64,000 bases of DNA from an uncultured Flavobacteriales bacterium (GTDB lineage: Bacteria; Bacteroidota; Bacteroidia; Flavobacteriales; Crocinitomicaceae), in the NCBI GenBank assembly GCA_946479285.1, contig CAMLFH010000019.1, forward strand, positions 11,145 to 75,144. Reading direction: 5' to 3'. A program made the translations under genes and the position numbers. Position 1 is the stretch's first letter. The number at the start of each line of letters is the position of its first letter. Below, in pieces: positions 58,629 through 64,000 of this stretch. The notes under the pieces were generated by a model. The model made no database searches, was not told the origin of the DNA, and saw nothing but the letters and a program-made list of their open reading frames with translations.

Positions 58629-61241
58629 TTGAAAACAAAAATAGGCTCCTTCCTTATTTTTTCTGCTGCAATCAGAACTGCATTCTGCTTGCTGCTCTGT
58701 GCTTCGTTTATTTCCACTTCTTTTGCTTTCGGACAACCAGACACTACAGAAACGGTACTTACAGACACAACGAAAGTTATAAAGCCTGACAGCACAAAAG
58801 TGCGCAAAGTCTACATCAACGACACAGATTTCAAATCTATCATCACTTATTCTGCCCGCGATTCCATTTATTCGGACCTGAAAAAGAAACAGGTTCATTT
58901 ATACGGAGAAGCTAAGTTGAATTACGAAGGAGTTGATATGTCGGCGGAATATTTGCTGATTGATCTCAATAAAAATGAAGTATTGGCCACTTTCATTGAA
59001 GATTCCCTGGGAAGAAAAGTCGGGAAACCTTTATTCATCGAAAATGGCGACACACTAAGAGCAGCTTCTATACGCTACAATTTTGAAACAGAGAAAGGAT
59101 TTATCCAGGAAGCAGCCATTAAGCAGGATGAATATTACCTGACGATGGAGAAAGCAAAACGCCAGCCAAATGAGGATGTTCATTTTATACACGGAAAATT
59201 CACTACCTGTAACCTGGAAGAACCGCATTACCATTTCGCGCTTTCAAAAGCGGTAATGGTGCCGGATAAACGCATTGTTTCCGGACCAATCAACTTGTGG
59301 GTCATGGGTGTTCCTACTCCACTCGGACTCCCTTTCGCCATGATCCCGCTGAAAAAGAAGAAAGAAAGACAAAGTGGTTTCATTATGCCGCAATATTCCA
59401 TTGTTTCCGCTTATGGTATGGGATTCCTGGATTTGGGATATTACATTCCGATCACAGAACGTTTGCAAACAATTGTATATGCCACTGCTTATACCCGGGG
59501 AAGTTTCGGTTTTAGAAATTACACTGAATACGCTACCCGTTACAAATACAATGGAAATTTTGATTTGGGATATACCCGTTTCAGATACGGCTATCCGGAT
59601 TCAACTGTTTTCAGTACAACAACGGTCCGCTGGACACACAACCAGGACCCGAAACTAAATCCAAACTGGTCGTTCACTGCAAACGTGAATTACAACTCCA
59701 ACTCCACCAATAAGCAGACATTAAATCAGCAAAACAATCCGCAGTACTTCAACAATACGCTGAATTCGGATATCCGCCTGGGAAAACGTTTCGGATCCTT
59801 GCCAATCTCTGCAGATTTAAAATTGAGCCTGAGGCAAAACTCCACTACCCGGACAATTGATTTAACTTCCCCGATTTTCAACTTCCAGACTACCAACCGG
59901 ATTTTCCCGTTTAAAAGAGTCAATAAACTTGTCGGGATCAGTTACGCTAATGAAATTCAAAACCGGTCTACCTTCAAGGATACCTATTTGAAAAACGGAC
60001 GCTTTGATAGTATCGGACAGAATTTCCGGAACGGAATCACTCAAAACTTTAATATTCAGGCTACTTTCAGTATTTTGAAGAACACCGTTCGAATTACACC
60101 TTCAGCAACTTACAGACAGGTTTACAATTTCCAGTCGGTAGTAAAAACTGCCGTTGACACCAGCCAAAACATGGATGTTGTTCTGGTCGACACTGTTGGT
60201 ACCGGCGGATTCAGCCACTCATTCAATTCCAGCGTTTCGTTAACGAGTAATTTTTATTCTTACTACCGCTTTGTAGGAAGACGAAAAACCTTGCTTCGCC
60301 ACGTAATGACACCCACCGTGTCGTTCAATTATGCTCCTGTCATCCAGCAGGGAATTGAAAGTTATACGGATTCGGTGAACGGAGAACTCCGACAGGTTCG
60401 TTACAGTAAATATGAACGAAGCTTGTACGCGGAAAACGTGACACAATCTTCCGGAAGGATTATTTTCGGGCTGAACAATACCTTCGAGCTCAAACAAAAG
60501 AGTGCCAAAGACACCGTTACCGGGTTCAAGAAAACGCGATTGATCGACAACTTCTTCCTGAGCACGGATTACGACATCTTCAAAGATTCCATGAATTGGG
60601 GCGATTTGAATATGCGCATGGTCATCAATCCGAATGAATTCATCAATTTCACGCTTACAGCCAATCACAGCTGGTATGCATGGGACACGAACGGGATTAC
60701 CATGAATAAATACGCTTTTAAGAACAAACAAGGAATCGGGCGCATTAAAACGGCCCAGTTTGCAACGACTTTAATCCTAACGACTAAAAAGAGCCGTGAG
60801 CGTCTGCAGGCAATCTCCAACCAGATGTCGAACGTTTGGAATCCGCAATACCAGCAATGGATCGTGAATCCGAATCAGATGGTTTATTTCGAGATCCCCT
60901 GGAAACTCACCTTCGACCATATTTTCTCTATTAATCTGAATTCAGACACGTCGACTTATCGATCAAAGCGTTATTTGCCCACCAATACCATCACACTCAG
61001 CGGAGATGTGAACATCACTCCCAACTGGAAAGTCGGAGCACGTATGATGTATGATATCGAGCAGCGCGTGATCAGTAACTTCAACATTAATTTATATCGA
61101 AATATTCACTGTTGGAACGTTGTTTTCAACTGGACGCCCATTGGAACGAACAAAAGTTTCACCATCGGAATTAGAGGTAATGCATCCATTTTGCAAAATG
61201 CAAACATCAATATCCGTAAACCACCTATTGTTCTCAACTAA
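58629..61241 (+). CDS. lptD: LPS-assembly protein LptD homologue
   Basis: The 870-residue outer-membrane protein inserts lipopolysaccharide into the outer leaflet. The reading begins with TTG at 58629; no in-frame ATG lies between the upstream stop (58611) and the signal peptide, so the TTG is the only start giving KTKIGSFLIFSAAIRTAFCL and the cleavable part ...ISTSFAFGQ. The OstA-like N-terminal domain spans about 70-200 (QVHLYGEAKLNYEGVDMSAE, then GFIQEAAIKQDEYYLTMEKA). A 26-strand-type barrel follows (LPISADLKLSLRQNSTTRTI, NFNIQATFSILKNTVRITPS). An N-terminal extra TTET...DTTKVIKPDSTK linker is rich in Thr. It is divergent from the amidase. Confidence 0.92.
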   Translation: MKTKIGSFLIFSAAIRTAFCLLLCASFISTSFAFGQPDTTETVLTDTTKVIKPDSTKVRKVYINDTDFKSIITYSARDSIYSDLKKKQVHLYGEAKLNYEGVDMSAEYLLIDLNKNEVLATFIEDSLGRKVGKPLFIENGDTLRAASIRYNFETEKGFIQEAAIKQDEYYLTMEKAKRQPNEDVHFIHGKFTTCNLEEPHYHFALSKAVMVPDKRIVSGPINLWVMGVPTPLGLPFAMIPLKKKKERQSGFIMPQYSIVSAYGMGFLDLGYYIPITERLQTIVYATAYTRGSFGFRNYTEYATRYKYNGNFDLGYTRFRYGYPDSTVFSTTTVRWTHNQDPKLNPNWSFTANVNYNSNSTNKQTLNQQNNPQYFNNTLNSDIRLGKRFGSLPISADLKLSLRQNSTTRTIDLTSPIFNFQTTNRIFPFKRVNKLVGISYANEIQNRSTFKDTYLKNGRFDSIGQNFRNGITQNFNIQATFSILKNTVRITPSATYRQVYNFQSVVKTAVDTSQNMDVVLVDTVGTGGFSHSFNSSVSLTSNFYSYYRFVGRRKTLLRHVMTPTVSFNYAPVIQQGIESYTDSVNGELRQVRYSKYERSLYAENVTQSSGRIIFGLNNTFELKQKSAKDTVTGFKKTRLIDNFFLSTDYDIFKDSMNWGDLNMRMVINPNEFINFTLTANHSWYAWDTNGITMNKYAFKNKQGIGRIKTAQFATTLILTTKKSRERLQAISNQMSNVWNPQYQQWIVNPNQMVYFEIPWKLTFDHIFSINLNSDTSTYRSKRYLPTNTITLSGDVNITPNWKVGARMMYDIEQRVISNFNINLYRNIHCWNVVFNWTPIGTNKSFTIGIRGNASILQNANINIRKPPIVLN

Positions 61242-61315
61242 TTATTCAAAGTCGGCATTGGTTTGCTTTTTCAACTAAAATTTTGTTTGTATTTTACCTC
61301 AAAAACAAAACTACT

Positions 61316-61891
61316 TTGATTCCTTTACAGATTAACAAACAACCAAACCCCTCAAAAGGTGATTTGCTTCTTTCAGAACCTTTCCTGATGGACAGTGACT
61401 TCTCACGTGTAGTGATTCTCCTTTGCGAACATAATGACGAAGGAAGCTTCGGATTAATCTTAAACAATACGCTGGAAATCGAAATCAATTCTGTGATAAC
61501 TGATTTTCCGGAAGCTAAAATCCCTGTGGGTTTCGGAGGGCCTGTAGAACGCACTCAGCTGTTCTACATACACCAAAACAAAGAAATAAACGGATCTGCA
61601 CAGATCGGGGAAAACCTGTATTTGGGTGGAGATTACCCGGAGATCAAAAAGCAAATCTCGCGCGATGAAATGACACCTGAAAACCTTCGCTTCTTTATCG
61701 GTTACACAGGATGGAGTGCCGGGCAACTTCAAAACGAAATCGACAATCTGAGCTGGGTGGTTATGAAAATGCCGGACGAGCTGAATATTTTCAACTCTTT
61801 CAATGATGACCTGTGGCACGATTTACTGGCTGGTTTAGGTGGAAAATACAAACTCATGGCTGAATATCCTGTAAATCCGGCAGACAACTAG
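61316..61891 (+). CDS. YqgE/AlgH family protein
   Basis: The 191 residues start at a TTG at 61316 (LIPLQINKQPNPSKGDLLLS); a second TTG at 61283 gives 11 extra residues and is less likely. Family motifs are GDLLLSEPFLMDSDFSRVVI (near 15-34), NDEGSFGLILNNTL and GYTGWSAGQLQNEI. YqgE proteins bind RNA or act in transcription control in some species, but their function is not settled. It follows lptD by 74 bp and lies before a mobile-like inverted repeat. No ATG is available upstream in frame. Confidence 0.9.
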   Translation: MIPLQINKQPNPSKGDLLLSEPFLMDSDFSRVVILLCEHNDEGSFGLILNNTLEIEINSVITDFPEAKIPVGFGGPVERTQLFYIHQNKEINGSAQIGENLYLGGDYPEIKKQISRDEMTPENLRFFIGYTGWSAGQLQNEIDNLSWVVMKMPDELNIFNSFNDDLWHDLLAGLGGKYKLMAEYPVNPADN

Positions 61892-61923
61892 CGGGAAAAG
61901 TCTTATTTTTGATAGAAAGTTGC

Positions 61924-61991
61924 CTTCGACTCCGCTCAGTCACCTTTCCGAGACACTAAACGGAAATTAAGTACACTGAACGTAGTCGAAG
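61924..61991. repeat. Inverted repeat (CTTCGACTCCGCTCAGT ... ACTGAACGTAGTCGAAG)
   Basis: The 17-bp arms match at 15 of 17 positions (61924-61940 and 61975-61991). A nested perfect TTTCCG/CGGAAA pair lies at 61945-61950 and 61961-61966. This CTTCGACT..CTCAGT form is a dispersed repeat I know from many Bacteroidota and some cyanobacteria. It lies between YqgE and RarA. Confidence 0.7.
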
Positions 61992-62018
61992 TGTGAACCT
62001 TTGAACTTTAAGAAGAAG

Positions 62019-63293
62019 ATGAGTGCTCCTTTAGCAGAACGTATGCGCCCCAATGATTTGTCCGAATACATCGGGCAACGGCACTTGCTGGAGGAAAACG
62101 GAGCTTTGAAAAAGGCTATTCAATCAAATATTCTTCCTTCTATTATTTTCTGGGGACCTCCCGGAGTTGGGAAAACAACTTTGGCAAACTTACTTGCAAA
62201 GCAGGCAAATAGACCATTTTATACACTTTCAGCCATTTCTTCGGGTGTGAAAGACGTTCGGGAAATTATTCAAAAGGCAGAAAGCCAGGGGATGTTCCAA
62301 ACCGGTGGTGCTGTTTTGTTCATAGATGAGATTCACCGCTTTTCCAAATCACAGCAGGATTCCTTACTTGGAGCTGTCGAAAAAGGAACGATTACGCTGA
62401 TCGGCGCAACTACAGAGAATCCTTCGTTCGAAGTCATTTCCGCATTGCTTTCCCGCTGCCAGGTTTACACCCTGGAAAGCCATACAGTAGAAGATTTGCT
62501 CGAACTCATCAATCGGGCAATTAAGGAAGATGTCATTCTTTCCAAACGGAAAATAAAACTCAAAGAATACAAATCCTTAATCGCAGTTGCAGGCGGTGAT
62601 GCGCGCAAAATGCTGAACCTGCTGGAAATGGTGGTAAATACCTTCTCCCCTTCTGAAACGGCGGTTATTACGGATGAATTGGTCAACCAGCTGGCGCAGC
62701 AGCGAGTGCGCTATGACAAAGACGGCGAACAACATTACGATATTATTTCGGCCTTCATCAAATCCATTCGCGGAAGTGATCCGGATGCGGCTGTTTACTG
62801 GCTCGCACGTATGATCGAAGGCGGTGAAGATCCAAAATTCATTGCACGAAGATTACTCATTTCAGCGGCAGAAGATGTTGGACTGGCGAATCCTACGGCA
62901 TTAATCATGGCAAATAATACGTTCCAGGCAATCCAGGTAATCGGCTGGCCGGAAGCACGCATTATTCTTTCGCAATGTGCTATTTATTTAGCTACTTCTC
63001 CGAAAGGAAATGCAGCTTACTTAGCTATTGACGAAGCAATTGCAACGGTAAAACAAGATCCGAATGCGCCCGTTCCACTTCACTTGAGAAATGCGCCTAC
63101 TAAATTGATGAAGGATCTGGGCTACGGAGCAGCTTACCAATATGCACATGATTTTCCGGGGAATTTTGTTTTCCAGCAATACCTGCCGGATTCATTAAAG
63201 GACCGTACCTTTTTTCATGCAGGAAGCAGTGCCCGCGAGCAGGAAATCAATAAACAATTGCAAACGCTTTGGCCCAATAAATTCAGGAAATGA
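62019..63293 (+). CDS. rarA: Replication-associated recombination protein A
   Basis: The 425-residue AAA+ ATPase (RarA/MgsA) acts at stalled replication forks. The ATG at 62019 gives MSAPLAERMRPNDLSEYIGQ; a TTG at 62001 is rejected. Walker A is WGPPGVGKTT (near 49-58) and Walker B AVLFIDEIHRF (near 98-108). The sensor segment LIGATTENPSFEVISALLSR and the C-terminal tetramer region (IARRLLISAAEDVGLANPTA, then AIYLATSPKGNAAYLAIDEA) are typical. It overlaps the start of the acyltransferase gene by 4 bp (ATGA). Confidence 0.94.
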   Translation: MSAPLAERMRPNDLSEYIGQRHLLEENGALKKAIQSNILPSIIFWGPPGVGKTTLANLLAKQANRPFYTLSAISSGVKDVREIIQKAESQGMFQTGGAVLFIDEIHRFSKSQQDSLLGAVEKGTITLIGATTENPSFEVISALLSRCQVYTLESHTVEDLLELINRAIKEDVILSKRKIKLKEYKSLIAVAGGDARKMLNLLEMVVNTFSPSETAVITDELVNQLAQQRVRYDKDGEQHYDIISAFIKSIRGSDPDAAVYWLARMIEGGEDPKFIARRLLISAAEDVGLANPTALIMANNTFQAIQVIGWPEARIILSQCAIYLATSPKGNAAYLAIDEAIATVKQDPNAPVPLHLRNAPTKLMKDLGYGAAYQYAHDFPGNFVFQQYLPDSLKDRTFFHAGSSAREQEINKQLQTLWPNKFRK

Positions 63294-64000
63294 GTAAAGT
63301 TGCCTACTATTTATTTGTACTTCCTCTTTCCAAACTTCCTCTTTGGATCACTTACCGTTTTTCCGATTTGTTCTTTCTCTTATTGATCACCGTTTTTCCT
63401 TATCGAAAAAAGGTTATTGAAGGAAATATCACCCGCTCCTTTCCCGACTTATCGCGGAAAGAGCACCAAAAAATCAAACGCCGGTTTTACCGGTATTTCG
63501 CGGATATGCTCTTAGAAGGAGTTAAAAACCTGGGTATTTCGGAAAAAGAGCTCCGCAAACGCTTTGAGATTAAGAACCCGGAGTTGATGGAGCAGCTTTA
63601 CGAGCAAAATAAGAGCGTTTTATTGGTTTCTGCACATTACATGAACTGGGAATGGATGATTACCGGACAGGACTTGTTCTTTCCACACCAGGCAATCGGA
63701 ATTGGAATGCCGCTCACAAGCGGTTATTGGGACAAAAAGATCAACACGCTTCGTTCCCGCTTCGGAATGAAAGTAATTCACGCCAAAATCGTCAAAGAAA
63801 CTTTTAATTCGTACCTTAATGAAGGTATTCCGACGGCAACGCTAATTTTGAGCGATCAAAGTCCGGCAGATTCTACGAAATGCTACTGGATGACTTTTTT
63901 ACATCAGACAACCGGAATTATTTTCGGAGCCGAGCAATTGGCAAACACGTACGATCAGGCGGTTGTTTTTTACCTGCCAAAAAAGATCAAACGCGGTTAT
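63290..64000 (+). CDS. Lysophospholipid acyltransferase family protein (LpxL/HtrB-like), partial
   Basis: The open frame runs from the ATG at 63290 to the window edge (237 residues; the 3' end is outside). It has an N-terminal membrane-like segment (VAYYLFVLPLSKLPLWITYR), then the lipid A acyltransferase pattern: VIEGNITRSFPDLSRKEHQK, SVLLVSAHYMNWEWMITGQD (with the catalytic H-x4-E type motif, HYMNWE) and STKCYWMTFLHQTTGIIFGA. It probably adds an acyl chain to lipid A or a related lipid. The 4-bp ATGA overlap with rarA suggests coupling. Confidence 0.9.
   Translation, partial: MSKVAYYLFVLPLSKLPLWITYRFSDLFFLLLITVFPYRKKVIEGNITRSFPDLSRKEHQKIKRRFYRYFADMLLEGVKNLGISEKELRKRFEIKNPELMEQLYEQNKSVLLVSAHYMNWEWMITGQDLFFPHQAIGIGMPLTSGYWDKKINTLRSRFGMKVIHAKIVKETFNSYLNEGIPTATLILSDQSPADSTKCYWMTFLHQTTGIIFGAEQLANTYDQAVVFYLPKKIKRGY

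Overview
The window looks like chromosomal DNA of a Bacteroidota member, most likely order Flavobacteriales and possibly the Crocinitomicaceae/Fluviicola neighbourhood. The family is judged from gene content only. The case rests on a 288-residue primary sigma factor without region 1.1, promoters of the form TTG-N19-22-TAnnTTTG, DUF3078, DUF1573 and DUF6089-type proteins, two carboxypeptidase-regulatory/TonB-receptor proteins, a 482-residue GAPDH with an N-terminal extension, a long (315-residue) NusB, and many short lipoproteins. I found no rRNA, tRNA, CRISPR array, prophage or complete insertion sequence. The bulk is housekeeping genes on both strands, broken up by short palindromic intergenic repeats.

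Layout. 1-2.7 kb: a VWA membrane protein (cut by the window edge) and a DUF3078 outer-membrane protein. 2.8-4.5 kb: thiolase and a small arginine-rich secreted protein. 4.6-7.4 kb: leucine dehydrogenase, nusB, a DUF1573 lipoprotein and yajC. 7.5-11.9 kb: an ABC exporter, a CarboxypepD-regulatory-like protein, mnmA and an XRE regulator. 12-15.5 kb: an operon of a HisKA_2-type histidine kinase, a DUF3820 protein and two membrane-anchored TerB-like/J-domain proteins. 15.6-19.2 kb: pepD, a VF530-type protein and ettA. 19.3-21.7 kb: a run of small multi-pass membrane proteins. 22-27.6 kb: a lipoprotein, a RadD-like helicase, a TonB-receptor-like barrel and a MarR regulator. 27.6-34.1 kb: a minus-strand run of dapF, an unknown gene, a GNAT acetyltransferase, mltG, glycosylasparaginase and beta-mannosidase. 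34.2-38.4 kb: a DegP/HtrA protease, the primary sigma factor and GAPDH. 38.5-42.8 kb: a metal-type TonB receptor with a Cys/His-rich lipoprotein, then three more lipoproteins. 42.8-49.8 kb: pyrD and HMG-CoA lyase, two tandem DUF6089 barrels, an ECF sigma factor, a di-haem peroxidase and a methyltransferase. 49.9-53 kb: oligopeptidase B and a barrel-like protein. 53-64 kb: an envelope and redox cluster (amidase, MCE protein, two Fe-S proteins), then LptD, YqgE, RarA and a lipid A-type acyltransferase cut by the window edge.

Most notable signals. (1) Two near-identical 15-bp palindromes (TGCAACATNATTGCA) sit on the -33 and -7 elements of the promoter for a TonB receptor and its Cys/His-rich lipoprotein. 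This looks like a metal-responsive (Zur/Fur-type) switch. (2) A 28-bp palindrome family (GTAG...CTAC) occurs six times, always between genes. (3) Four genes have their TAnnTTTG element exactly 4 bp before the ATG and a fifth has it 5 bp before, which predicts leaderless mRNAs. (4) A 58-bp tandem array carries a hairpin in each full unit. (5) A kinase / DUF3820 / double membrane J-protein operon has no function I can name. (6) An 8-bp x 7 tandem repeat lies between divergent genes. (7) A glycosylasparaginase/beta-mannosidase pair points to N-glycan breakdown.
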